14,649 nucleotides of DNA. Source: JAKVAV01 sp047633195 (GTDB lineage: Bacteria > Bacteroidota > Bacteroidia > Flavobacteriales_D > Cryomorphaceae). Position 1 is the stretch's first letter; each line of letters starts with the position of its first letter. This document shows, one piece after another, positions 1-6,772 of this stretch. Position numbers and translations under genes: made by a program. The notes beneath the pieces were generated by a model, which saw only the letters and a list, made by a program, of their open reading frames with translations, made no database searches and was not told the origin of the DNA. The stretch spans positions 1 to 14,649 of the forward strand of contig JBLIEU010000061.1 of assembly GCA_047633195.1 (NCBI GenBank). The letters run 5' to 3'.

Positions 1-662
1 CCGCGAGGCTCTTTGGCTTTCGCCTAATGACCAATTTCAATTACCCCTATTTCTCTCGCGATGTTGCTGAGTTTTGGCGAAGGTGGCACATCTCATTGAG
101 CACGTGGTTTCGCGATTACCTCTACATCCCACTTGGCGGAAGCCGAAAGAGCATGAAAAGGACTTTGACGAATGTCCTGATCATTTTTGTTGTCAGTGGA
201 TTTTGGCACGGGGCCAATTGGACATTCATCGTTTGGGGGGGACTTCACGCCTTGTACATCATGCCCGTCGTGGCTTTTGGTCTCAACCGAAAACACCTGG
301 ACGGTGAGCGCAGTCTCATCCCTAAAGTGGCCGAAGTCGCTCAAATAGGCCTTACTTTTTTCTTGGTCTGCTTGGCTTGGGTTTTCTTCCGAGCGCCTTC
401 CGTGGGAGTAGCTACAGATTATCTTTTTGGAATGGTTGAGCGGCCTTCATTGCCCGCAAACTTTTACTTCTTTCCGCCGTGGCTGCTTGGATTGATAGGC
501 TTTATGGTCATCTCGGAGTGGATCGGAAAGAACCATACTCCCGAAAAGTGGATAGGCATAATTCCAAAATGGGGCAGGTATGGTTTCTACCTTCTCTTGT
601 TTGGCCTGTGGTTTCTCTTCGCTTCTTCTGAAAAACAAGCGTTTATCTACTTCCAGTTTTGA
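1..662 (+). CDS. MBOAT family O-acyltransferase, C-terminal part (5' truncated)
   Basis: This is the last ~219 residues of a membrane-bound O-acyltransferase of the AlgI/DltB type, which moves acyl (usually acetyl) groups across the inner membrane onto a glycan or teichoic-type acceptor. The frame is open to the window edge (first full codon at base 3). The residues before the ATG at 27 read ARLFGFRL and are continuous with the family sequence, so that ATG is internal. Family hallmarks are the FWRRWHISLSTWFRDYLYIPLGG block (bases ~84-143) and SGFWHGANWTF, whose His (codon 207-209) corresponds to the essential His of AlgI. Hydrophobic segments follow (around 350-400, 475-515 and 580-640). Full-length relatives are about 470-490 residues, so roughly half is missing. 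The stop overlaps the start of the SGNH-like gene by four bases (TTGA), which implies translational coupling. Family assignment is secure; the acceptor substrate is unknown. Confidence 0.93.
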   Translation, partial: ARLFGFRLMTNFNYPYFSRDVAEFWRRWHISLSTWFRDYLYIPLGGSRKSMKRTLTNVLIIFVVSGFWHGANWTFIVWGGLHALYIMPVVAFGLNRKHLDGERSLIPKVAEVAQIGLTFFLVCLAWVFFRAPSVGVATDYLFGMVERPSLPANFYFFPPWLLGLIGFMVISEWIGKNHTPEKWIGIIPKWGRYGFYLLLFGLWFLFASSEKQAFIYFQF

Positions 663-1576
663 AGCGGTTTCTACTCCATATCAGTATTTGGGGAGCGCTG
701 TTGGCGGTGACTTTTGGTGGAGTGATCGCCTATAATGCGGGACCTCGAACCGATTTCTTCTACAACCGCTTTACTGAGCCAAAAGCGGACAATTTGATCT
801 TAGGTTCTTCAAGAGCAGCGCAGGGCATCAACCCATCTGAATTTGGAGAAGAAAGTTCTGAAAGGTTCTTTAACTATTCATTTACCAATTTCAATTCGCC
901 TTACGGCCAATGCTATTTCGCCGCGGCGAAGAAGAAGTTCACCGAGAAAATAGGAGTCATCACAATTTTGGAAGTAAACGCTTTCACCCTGAGCAATTAT
1001 TTGAGAAACATGGAGGGTGATGAAGAGGTGTTTGAAGAATGTGAAACGGCCCCATCAAACATGTGGTCGGTAGATGCCAATCCCAACTTCGAGTACATCA
1101 TCAGAAATTACTCCGGTGATCTTCGAACACTGACTGGAATCAAGCCTCGGCCTTGCTCCATCTACCTTCATGACAATGGCTGGCTCGAAGTAGAAATGCT
1201 TTTAGACACGGCATATTTTAGAGAAAATACCGAAGAAAAGGTGAAGCACTACAACGAGCTGGTTCCAAAAATAAAGCCTTCCACTGAGAGATGGAAGGCT
1301 TTGGCAGAAACAGTTTCCTATTTCAAAGAATTCGGCGAAGTCTACTTAGTGAGAGTGCCAGTTTCCCCTGAAATGGAAAAGATAGAAACGAATTATTATC
1401 CCTCTTTCAATTTGGAGGTTGTGGCTTTCGCCAAAGACAATAGCGTCAAATTCCTCAACTACTTTCACTTGAACGACTCCTTGTATTTCACCGATGGGAA
1501 TCATCTCCATCGAGAGTCGGCACGGACTTTCTCAAAACTTCTTGGAGAGGACTTGAAGTGGTTGGGTAAGGACTAG
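659..1576 (+). CDS. Membrane-anchored SGNH-hydrolase-like protein, partner of the MBOAT
   Basis: This 305-residue protein has one N-terminal membrane segment (residues ~7-26) and a probably periplasmic body. I see NLILGSSRA at 45-53, the position of the GDS block of SGNH/GDSL esterases, and DGNHLH at 279-284, which supplies the Asp-x-x-His pair of the last SGNH block. AlgJ/AlgX-type and DltD-type proteins are SGNH-like partners of MBOAT acyltransferases and complete acetyl transfer to the polymer. By analogy this protein would take acetyl groups from the upstream MBOAT. Start choice: a TTG at 659-661 overlaps the MBOAT stop as TTGA, and no ATG gives the signal anchor. The 3' end shares CTAG with the convergent thioredoxin stop. 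A perfect inverted repeat within this gene (1273-1302) looks like a minus-strand terminator. Role is inferred from motifs and context. Confidence 0.75.
   Translation: MKRFLLHISIWGALLAVTFGGVIAYNAGPRTDFFYNRFTEPKADNLILGSSRAAQGINPSEFGEESSERFFNYSFTNFNSPYGQCYFAAAKKKFTEKIGVITILEVNAFTLSNYLRNMEGDEEVFEECETAPSNMWSVDANPNFEYIIRNYSGDLRTLTGIKPRPCSIYLHDNGWLEVEMLLDTAYFRENTEEKVKHYNELVPKIKPSTERWKALAETVSYFKEFGEVYLVRVPVSPEMEKIETNYYPSFNLEVVAFAKDNSVKFLNYFHLNDSLYFTDGNHLHRESARTFSKLLGEDLKWLGKD
1267..1302 (-). terminator. Candidate rho-independent terminator for the thioredoxin gene, antisense inside the SGNH-like gene
   Basis: A perfect 11-bp inverted repeat (aaagccttcca 1273-1283, tggaaggcttt 1292-1302) has an 8-base loop. 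Read on the minus strand the stem is followed by TTTATTTTTGG, a U-rich tail. On the plus strand it is followed by ggcagaaac, so the orientation is minus. It lies ~270 bases past the thioredoxin stop and inside the convergent coding region. Confidence 0.5.
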
Positions 1577-1890
1577 TTCAACTTTTCCAATAGAGAAACT
1601 ATATAATCCTCCTTGGAAGTGGCAGAACCTTCTACCAACTTGCCATCTTTAAAAACGGCGAAGAATGGAAGGTTGTGGACACCAGCAGCTTTTCGAGCAG
1701 CTTCATTTTGCTCAGCATTTGCTTCCGTAAATGTTATTCCTATAAATCGATCGTCGTCCGATAGTCTCTTGTATTTAGGAGCGATTAGTTTGCAAGATCC
1801 GCACCAGTCAGCGTAGTATTTTACCACTACTTTGTTGTTGCTTTTGATTACAGAACTGAAGTCTTCTTGGGTGATATTTTGTACGCTCAT
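1573..1890 (-). CDS. Thioredoxin family protein (CGSC active site)
   Basis: This 105-residue single-domain thioredoxin reduces protein disulfides in the cytoplasm. The active site is ADWCGSCK (residues 27-34, redox cysteines C30 and C33). CGSC replaces the CGPC of classical TrxA, which usually shifts the redox potential. The cis-proline is P75 in NLPFF, and FKDGKLVEG (80-88) is the following beta-hairpin. There is no signal peptide or membrane segment, and the length matches classical thioredoxins. The ATG (1888-1890) lies downstream of a TATCTTTG box, so it probably has its own promoter rather than only reading through from mazG. The stop overlaps the SGNH-like stop within CTAG. It could be the housekeeping thioredoxin or an accessory paralogue; the CGSC motif favours accessory. 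Confidence 0.93.
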   Translation of the reverse strand: MSVQNITQEDFSSVIKSNNKVVVKYYADWCGSCKLIAPKYKRLSDDDRFIGITFTEANAEQNEAARKAAGVHNLPFFAVFKDGKLVEGSATSKEDYIVSLLEKLN

Positions 1891-1912
1891 ATTGTTCTTT
1901 TTTTATACCTCA

Positions 1913-1920
1913 CAAAGATA
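1913..1920 (-). promoter_or_regulatory. Bacteroidota -7 box upstream of the thioredoxin gene
   Basis: Read on the minus strand this is TATCTTTG, an exact match to TAnnTTTG, ending 22 bases before the thioredoxin ATG. I see no TTG at the usual -33 distance, so the assignment rests on the -7 box and its position. Confidence 0.5.
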
Positions 1921-1963
1921 GCAAGGATAAAGACTATGAAAATATTTTTTCAATCGATAATAC

Positions 1964-2737
1964 TTATGAGCTCTTCTCTAAAACCTTTGCTCGATCCCAG
2001 TATACATCCATTTCTGCAAGGGTCATCTCGCCCATTTGCTTTCCATCCTTTGCTGATTCTACTTCCACATACTGAAAACGGCTGATAAATTTCCTGTTGG
2101 CTCTTTCCAATGCATCGTCGGGATTTACATCCAAGAAACGCGCATAATTTATGAGAGAAAAAAGTACATCTCCGAATTCACTCTCTATCCGATCTGTTTT
2201 TTGATCTACTTCAAACTTCAGCTCAGCGATTTCTTCTTCTACTTTGCCCCACACTTGATCTACATTGTCCCAATCAAAACCAACGCCTCTAGCCTTATCT
2301 TGAATTCTACTGGCCTTCACCAGTGAAGGAAGTGATTTCGGAACTCCTCCTAAAACTGATTTATTGCCTTCCTTCAGCTTGAGCTTTTCCCAATTGGCTT
2401 TTACCTCTTCTTCGTCTTTTACTTCCACATCGCCGTAGATATGAGGATGACGGTGAATGAGCTTTTCACAAACTCCGTTGAGCACATCAGTCACATCGAA
2501 AGCTCCTTTTTCGCTTCCAAGCTTGGAATAAAAAACCAAGTGAAGCATTAGGTCTCCCAACTCCTTTTTAACCTCCTCGAGATCCCCTTCAATTATAGCA
2601 TCAGACAGCTCGTACATCTCCTCAATACTCAGGTGCCTGAGGGTGTCCATCGTCTGCTTTTTATCCCAAGGACATTTCTCTCTTAGCTCGTCCATTATGG
2701 TCAGCAAACGCTCAAAGGCTTTCAATTTTTCTTCCAT
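1964..2737 (-). CDS. mazG: Nucleoside triphosphate pyrophosphohydrolase MazG
   Basis: MazG hydrolyses (d)NTPs to NMP and pyrophosphate, clearing aberrant nucleotides and influencing (p)ppGpp-linked stress physiology in the cytoplasm. At 257 residues it matches the tandem-domain bacterial form. The N-terminal domain has KCPWDKKQT (21-29) and the metal-binding helices EExxE (E39, E40, E43) and ExxD (E59, D62 in KELGDL). The C-terminal domain, usually the active one, has KARGVGFDW (148-156), EEEIAEL (167-173) and EFGDVLFSLIN (187-197, with E187 and D190). All expected acidic ligands are present in both halves. A TATTTTTG -7 box lies just upstream of the ATG. The thioredoxin gene follows 73 bases downstream on the same strand. 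Confidence 0.96.
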   Translation of the reverse strand: MEEKLKAFERLLTIMDELREKCPWDKKQTMDTLRHLSIEEMYELSDAIIEGDLEEVKKELGDLMLHLVFYSKLGSEKGAFDVTDVLNGVCEKLIHRHPHIYGDVEVKDEEEVKANWEKLKLKEGNKSVLGGVPKSLPSLVKASRIQDKARGVGFDWDNVDQVWGKVEEEIAELKFEVDQKTDRIESEFGDVLFSLINYARFLDVNPDDALERANRKFISRFQYVEVESAKDGKQMGEMTLAEMDVYWDRAKVLEKSS

Positions 2738-2753
2738 TACGGCTATTTTAATG

Positions 2754-2761
2754 CAAAAATA
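2754..2761 (-). promoter_or_regulatory. Bacteroidota -7 box for mazG
   Basis: The minus strand reads TATTTTTG (TAnnTTTG), 16 bases before the mazG ATG. A TTG lies 16 bases further upstream, shorter than the usual ~19-20 spacing. A very short 5' leader is implied. Confidence 0.45.
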
Positions 2762-2811
2762 GGGATTTCATTATGGCCAATTTCTAATAAGAAAACTAAC
2801 TCGAAAGCTTT

Positions 2812-2819
2812 TACATTTG
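2812..2819 (+). promoter_or_regulatory. Bacteroidota -7 box immediately before the PagL-like gene
   Basis: TACATTTG matches TAnnTTTG and ends only 5 bases before the GTG start at 2825. In Bacteroidota transcription starts a few bases after this box, so the mRNA may begin at or next to the start codon. No convincing -33 TTG is visible. Confidence 0.45.
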
Positions 2820-2824
2820 GGGCC

Positions 2825-3886
2825 GTGACAAGACTGGCACTCTTTTTTCTATTAATTACGTTTTCGGCGCAAGCACAAGAAACTTCGTGGGACATTGAGG
2901 CTACACCGATGGCTGGCATATTGTTGCCCCATCATGAAGATATGCTCTATTTGAGAGCGGGTCATGTGGTAGGCGGTGAAGTGAGCTTAACGAAACGAAC
3001 GAATGGCAGCAAAGACTGGCACCACCGCTATTTTTTCCCTCGGTGGGGAGTCAGTGTAAACGCATACGACTTAGGCTCTCCATACATGGGAAATGGTTAC
3101 GGCGGGAGAATTTTCTTCGACCTTCCAATGACCAAGGCCAGAAACTTTTTTCTCAAGGTATCCTTTGGCGCAGGATGGATTGAAAAACCTTTTGACTTAG
3201 ATGACAACCCAAGAAATTCTGCCATTGGATCTCATCTCAATGCCGCCCTTGGCGTAGAGGCGCACTTTAATTTAAACTTGGGTGAAAAATGGGCTTTCAG
3301 ACCGGGTATTGGAATTCACCATTATTCAAACGGCGCAATGCAAGCGCCCAATTCGGGAATTAATCTCGCTTTAATCAGAATGGCGTTTATGCACCGATTC
3401 GCTCCCCGCCCATTGCCTGAATTGCGAACACCAACATTTAGTCCTACCAAAGGGAATTTTATAATTGGAGTATCTGGAGGCATGAAAGAGATCAAACCCA
3501 TCGGTGGAAAGAAATACGGCGTCCTCAACATTTTCGGGATTTACCAGAAGCGGGTATCAGGAAAATCCTCTTTTGGAGGTGAGGTCGGTGTCAATTACAA
3601 TGAGAGCCTTCAATATGCAAACGATGACGGTGACCAAGACAATCCCAATTCTCAGGACAATTACAGGCCCTACATTGCAGGAATCTATCAACTGCATTTT
3701 GATCCTCTCTCGATAAGATTGAGCGTGGGTAGCTATATCGCTCCTCGTTATACCGATGATGGTCTCATCTTCCTGCGTTACCATCTAGTTTATGATCTCA
3801 AAAGAATTCAATTTTTCCTTGGATTGAAATCGCATTACGCGAAAGCGGACAATGGAGAAATAGGAATAGCCTACAGACTAAAATGA
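2825..3886 (+). CDS. PagL-like acyloxyacyl hydrolase (outer-membrane lipid A 3-O-deacylase family)
   Basis: This 353-residue predicted outer-membrane beta-barrel belongs to the family that removes the 3-O-linked acyl chain of lipid A. It has a signal peptide (residues 1-18, ending SAQAQ) followed by amphipathic strands rich in aromatic residues and glycine. The motif GIHHYSNGAMQAPNSGIN (163-180) carries the His-x-Ser pair (H166, S168) followed by Asn169 that marks the PagL active site. The catalytic Glu of Pseudomonas PagL lies about 12 residues after the Ser; here that place is near N180, so the third catalytic residue is uncertain. PagL itself is under 190 residues. The extra half (~200-353) ends in GLKSHYAKADNGEIG, a possible second barrel or internal repeat. 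The start is GTG. The stop overlaps the lipoprotein start as ATGA. Confidence 0.8.
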   Translation: MTRLALFFLLITFSAQAQETSWDIEATPMAGILLPHHEDMLYLRAGHVVGGEVSLTKRTNGSKDWHHRYFFPRWGVSVNAYDLGSPYMGNGYGGRIFFDLPMTKARNFFLKVSFGAGWIEKPFDLDDNPRNSAIGSHLNAALGVEAHFNLNLGEKWAFRPGIGIHHYSNGAMQAPNSGINLALIRMAFMHRFAPRPLPELRTPTFSPTKGNFIIGVSGGMKEIKPIGGKKYGVLNIFGIYQKRVSGKSSFGGEVGVNYNESLQYANDDGDQDNPNSQDNYRPYIAGIYQLHFDPLSIRLSVGSYIAPRYTDDGLIFLRYHLVYDLKRIQFFLGLKSHYAKADNGEIGIAYRLK

Positions 3887-4611
3887 GAAGAGTACTAGTC
3901 ATATTTATTTTTCTAATCATCGCCGGATGTGGCAAGGAAAACCGCTGGGATTGCTTCAAACCCTACGGAGATGAAATCACAGAATCGCGATCGATTGGTG
4001 ATTTCGATTCGGTTTTTCTCGAAAGCAATATTGATGTCGAATACCGGTATGCAGATGATTACAGAGTTGAAGTGGTCTTTGGTGAAAACATCATAGAGCA
4101 CATAAAAACCAAGGTCGAAAGCAGGGAACTGAAAATCTCTAATGAGGCCACTTGCAATTGGGTGAGGGATTTAAGCAAACGTCCATTGATCAAAATATTC
4201 GCTCCAACACTTTCCTACATGGAAAATCGATGCTCGGGAGACATTACCTTTCTCGACACCCTCCATTCAAATGAATTCGTTTACGAACAGTGGGAAAGCA
4301 ATGGAGTGGCAAATTTTTTGGTCGAAAATGACTTGACTGTCATTACCATGCACGTGGGCTTCAGTGACGTAACGATCAAAGGCATTACGACACGAGCCAA
4401 ATTGTACTCTGCCTCTACCGGAAGACTGAGAGCTAAGCATTTGATCAGCCCCGTAACACTGAGCAATAATTCTTCTGTTCAGGACATAGAGCTTTATGCC
4501 TCTGACTACCTCTATGCCGAGATCAATCTGTCGGGAAACATTAAATACGCCGGAGGCCCTCCAACCATTGATACTCGCCTAATCGGTTCAGGCGAACTGA
4601 TAGAATTATAA
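3883..4611 (+). CDS. GIN-domain (DUF2807-type) lipoprotein
   Basis: This 242-residue lipoprotein has a signal peptide with the lipobox IAGC (lipidated Cys16). The body matches the Bacteroidota DUF2807/GIN pattern: SRSIGDFDSVFLESNIDVEYR (about 36-56) followed by VEVVFGEN and LKISN, then a run of short beta-strands with alternating Asn, Ser, Asp and Gly residues (about 85-242), as in a right-handed beta-solenoid. Such proteins are called putative autotransporter adhesin head domains, but their function is not established. It overlaps the PagL-like gene by four bases (ATGA), so the two are co-translated and probably both reach the outer membrane. Internal cysteines are few (about C24, C82 and C107). 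Family is likely; role is unknown. Confidence 0.75.
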   Translation: MRRVLVIFIFLIIAGCGKENRWDCFKPYGDEITESRSIGDFDSVFLESNIDVEYRYADDYRVEVVFGENIIEHIKTKVESRELKISNEATCNWVRDLSKRPLIKIFAPTLSYMENRCSGDITFLDTLHSNEFVYEQWESNGVANFLVENDLTVITMHVGFSDVTIKGITTRAKLYSASTGRLRAKHLISPVTLSNNSSVQDIELYASDYLYAEINLSGNIKYAGGPPTIDTRLIGSGELIEL

Positions 4612-4742
4612 TCCCATCCCTTTCATCCTCAATTTAATACCGCTCATACAAGCGCTGCCCAGTTTGGATTTTTTTAACATTCTCACTGTAGCATCAGGGA
4701 GTAGTTTTACGTCAAACATCTAAACAATTAAACCTTATCAAA

Positions 4743-5336
4743 ATGACTAAACTACTAAACTTGGCTATCGCGGCGCTCATTTGTGCCAGCACCATTGCCA
4801 CCGCACAAACGAGAAATTCGGACATCAACAGCGAAGTTGCTGAACTCTCAAACTATTTGACAAATGATGAAAAAATGTCAGCCATGGAGCAAGACATCCT
4901 GACGTTGACAAATGAGTTATTAAATGAAAAAGATTCAGAGGAGCAATTAGCAATTCGCACCCGCATCAATAGCAAGCAAAAGTCGTTGATCAAACTAAAA
5001 AGAGAAAAGGAAGAACTCGCTGAGATGAAGGCTGAGAACAGAACAATCGAAATATTTAAAGGTGATTTGACCAAAAGTGATTTACCCTTGAAGTCTTTCA
5101 AAACGAAATACGATGATGTAACCAATCAGCTGACTATTTCAATCCGCACTCAAAACAGTAATGATGCTACCATAAGGGTATTAACTCCTGGAAAAGAAAT
5201 CTTACAACAAGAAACATCTGCAGGTGCCAACGGCCGCCACACGATGGTTGTAGACTTAACAAACAATCAGTTGCATACCCTTTGCGTAAATATCGAGGAG
5301 AAAGGAAAATTAATCACTAAGGTGATTTCGCTCTAG
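4743..5336 (+). CDS. Secreted coiled-coil protein with a type-IX-like C-terminal segment
   Basis: This 197-residue protein is not recognised as a named family. A signal peptide (1-21, ending IATAQ) is followed by a charged helical region (~33-100) rich in Glu, Lys and Leu with heptad-like spacing, probably a coiled coil. The last ~75 residues are beta-rich: NQLTISIR, ATIRVLTPGKEIL, RHTMVVDL and KGKLITKVISL. This resembles the type A sorting domain of type IX secretion, which ends in strands of the form GKxxTKKIxx, but the usual GxY before the last strand pair is replaced by HTLCVNI. It is either a small type IX cargo or a periplasmic protein with a similar fold. It sits alone after a 131-base gap in which I see no confident promoter and ends in a strong terminator. 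Confidence 0.6.
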   Translation: MTKLLNLAIAALICASTIATAQTRNSDINSEVAELSNYLTNDEKMSAMEQDILTLTNELLNEKDSEEQLAIRTRINSKQKSLIKLKREKEELAEMKAENRTIEIFKGDLTKSDLPLKSFKTKYDDVTNQLTISIRTQNSNDATIRVLTPGKEILQQETSAGANGRHTMVVDLTNNQLHTLCVNIEEKGKLITKVISL

Positions 5337-5361
5337 CAAGACAAGTTTTCCAAAAAGTGAA

Positions 5362-5389
5362 GGCGGCATGGTTATGCCGTCTTTTTTTT
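5362..5389 (+). terminator. Rho-independent terminator after the coiled-coil protein gene
   Basis: The stem ggcggcat (5362-5369), loop ggtt and atgccgtc (5374-5381) form 8 pairs including one G-U wobble, followed directly by eight T (5382-5389). On the minus strand the stem is followed by TTCACTTTTTGG, so it might also stop leftward transcription from apbE, though less efficiently. Confidence 0.9.
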
Positions 5390-5452
5390 GTGAAGACATA
5401 GATAAAAGTCTCCCATTCGAGAATAGCAAATATGCCAAACCGTGAGAAGAAT

Positions 5453-5483
5453 TTGAGACCAAACATTACACTTCGTATCTTTG
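5453..5483 (+). promoter_or_regulatory. Bacteroidota sigma-70-type promoter for the 63-residue membrane protein
   Basis: TTG at 5453-5455 (preceded by T, so TTTG), a 20-base spacer and TATCTTTG at 5476-5483 match the Bacteroidota -33/-7 consensus. The ATG follows 15 bases after the -7 box. This is the best promoter in the window. Confidence 0.75.
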
Positions 5484-5498
5484 AACAAAGACTAGAAC

Positions 5499-5690
5499 AT
5501 GATCAAGCTCGTATTTCTAACCGTTGGCCTTTTGGCTTTGGCTTTTGCAGGAATAGCCATCAAGATTCTCGTTAAAAAGGACGGTCAATTTGCAGGAACT
5601 TGTGCCAGCAATAACCCAATGGTTCAGCAAGAAGGCGCTTCATGCGGAGTATGCGGAGCACGCCCCGAAGAGCAGTGCCAAAAGGACTAG
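5499..5690 (+). CDS. Small single-pass membrane protein with four cysteines
   Basis: This 63-residue protein has one N-terminal membrane segment (residues ~3-24, ending in the positive stop IKILVKK) and a short tail with C35 (FAGTCASNNP), C49 and C52 (ASCGVCGARPEE) and C60. I recognise it as a conserved Bacteroidota small membrane or secreted protein without a known function. The CxxC plus two further cysteines could bind a metal or form disulfides, depending on which side of the membrane the tail lies. It has its own strong promoter and a terminator upstream. It converges on apbE, and the two stop codons share CTAG. The neighbour suggests a link to periplasmic redox or flavin chemistry, but this is only context. 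Confidence 0.75.
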   Translation: MIKLVFLTVGLLALAFAGIAIKILVKKDGQFAGTCASNNPMVQQEGASCGVCGARPEEQCQKD

Positions 5691-6718
5691 AGATTTTCTA
5701 TCACCCCTTTTAGGCCTTCACTGGTATAGGTTACCACCACACCATTTTCATCGTAAATCAGGAACACCTGTAGATTCATTTCGGGATGAGCGGCTATGAA
5801 TTCTATTGTCCCTTCAACACCCATTACCATAAAAGCAGTAGCAAATGCATCGGCGCTGGTGCAATTTGACGCTAGAACCGTGGCGCTGAGTAAATTGTGG
5901 TTTACTGGTTCACCTGTCGCAGGATCAATGGTATGAGAATACTTGCGTCCGTCTTTTTCGTAAAATTTGCGGTAGCTGCCCGACGTGGCGAGGGAGGCAT
6001 CCTTTAAAGTAACAATCGCCTCCAGCTGACGATTCTCGGCAGTTGAACTCGGCTTATCTACTCCAATTCGCCAATGCTCTTCATTTTCATTCTTGCCCTT
6101 TGCCTTAAGCTCACCTCCTATTTCGACCATGTAGTTATCAATGCCGCATATTTCTAAGAAATCAGCCACGACATCAACCGAGTAGCCTTGTGCAATCCCG
6201 TTTACATCCATCTGATACCCTAAGTTTTTTACAAAAAGTATACTCTTCCCATCCTCATCAGCAATGACTTGAAAATCGTAATTCACAAACTTCTTGAGGG
6301 AATCCAGGTTTTCTCCCTCTTTCAATTCGCCTCCTTCAGGGCCAAATCCCCACGCCCTCACCAAAGGCATAATCATAGGCTGAAATGCCCCATCGGTCAT
6401 ATCATGGATCTCCTTTCCTCTATAAAACATGGTCAAGAAGTGATTGTCAGAAACCAAAATGGAATCTTCATTATTAAACTTGGTCAGAACTGATTCTTGC
6501 ACCCAAGCAGAAAGTGACAGATCAAATTGATCCAAAACAGAGTCAATCTGGGCCTTCTTTATCTGCGATTTTCCCGTGTATTTGATGGAATAGGTTGTGC
6601 CTTGCGCCTCGCCCTGAATCAATTGGACATCAATACCTTCTACCTGTTGATTTTGTGGCCTTTCGCACGAATAAAGTAGAGTAATAACGGATAGCAGAAA
6701 AAAAATCGAGTATTTCAT
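5687..6718 (-). CDS. apbE: FAD:protein FMN transferase ApbE (lipoprotein)
   Basis: ApbE transfers FMN from FAD to a Thr or Ser of target proteins such as NqrB, NqrC, RnfG and other flavinylated extracytoplasmic redox proteins, with Mg2+ as cofactor. It is 343 residues, as usual. The signal peptide carries the lipobox LYSC (Cys18), so it is a periplasm-facing lipoprotein. Motifs in order: GEAQGTTYSIKY (36-47), DGAFQPMIMPLVRAWGFGP (109-127), MDVNGIAQGYSVD (170-182), EIGGELKAKG (199-208), SGSYRKF (246-252), SHTIDPATGEP (261-271) and NCTSADAFATAFMVMG (285-300), which supplies the metal-binding Asp290 region. All key residues seem intact. No flavinylation target (NQR or RNF subunit) is in the window. 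The stop shares CTAG with the convergent small membrane protein gene. Confidence 0.96.
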   Translation of the reverse strand: MKYSIFFLLSVITLLYSCERPQNQQVEGIDVQLIQGEAQGTTYSIKYTGKSQIKKAQIDSVLDQFDLSLSAWVQESVLTKFNNEDSILVSDNHFLTMFYRGKEIHDMTDGAFQPMIMPLVRAWGFGPEGGELKEGENLDSLKKFVNYDFQVIADEDGKSILFVKNLGYQMDVNGIAQGYSVDVVADFLEICGIDNYMVEIGGELKAKGKNENEEHWRIGVDKPSSTAENRQLEAIVTLKDASLATSGSYRKFYEKDGRKYSHTIDPATGEPVNHNLLSATVLASNCTSADAFATAFMVMGVEGTIEFIAAHPEMNLQVFLIYDENGVVVTYTSEGLKGVIENL

Positions 6719-6725
6719 GTGAATG

Positions 6726-6756
6726 TTGGCTCTCTAGTCCTCAACTAATACCTTAG
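6726..6756 (+). promoter_or_regulatory. Candidate promoter for the AAA+ ATPase operon
   Basis: TTG at 6726-6728, a 20-base spacer and TACCTTAG at 6749-6756 match the Bacteroidota consensus with one mismatch (TTAG for TTTG). The ATG is 30 bases downstream. Confidence 0.45.
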
Positions 6757-6772
6757 AGGATTGTTAGAAGCT

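Noticed and set aside
1921..1963. A/T-rich inverted repeat between mazG and the thioredoxin gene as a mazG terminator
   Set aside because: Pairing is almost entirely A-T (gaaaa/ttttc) and the thioredoxin -7 box lies next to it; the evidence is too weak.
4612..4742. Possible terminator before the coiled-coil gene (T run near 4668-4675)
   Set aside because: The T run is preceded only by a 3-bp stem (CCA/TGG), too weak to call. The gap otherwise shows no gene and no consensus promoter.
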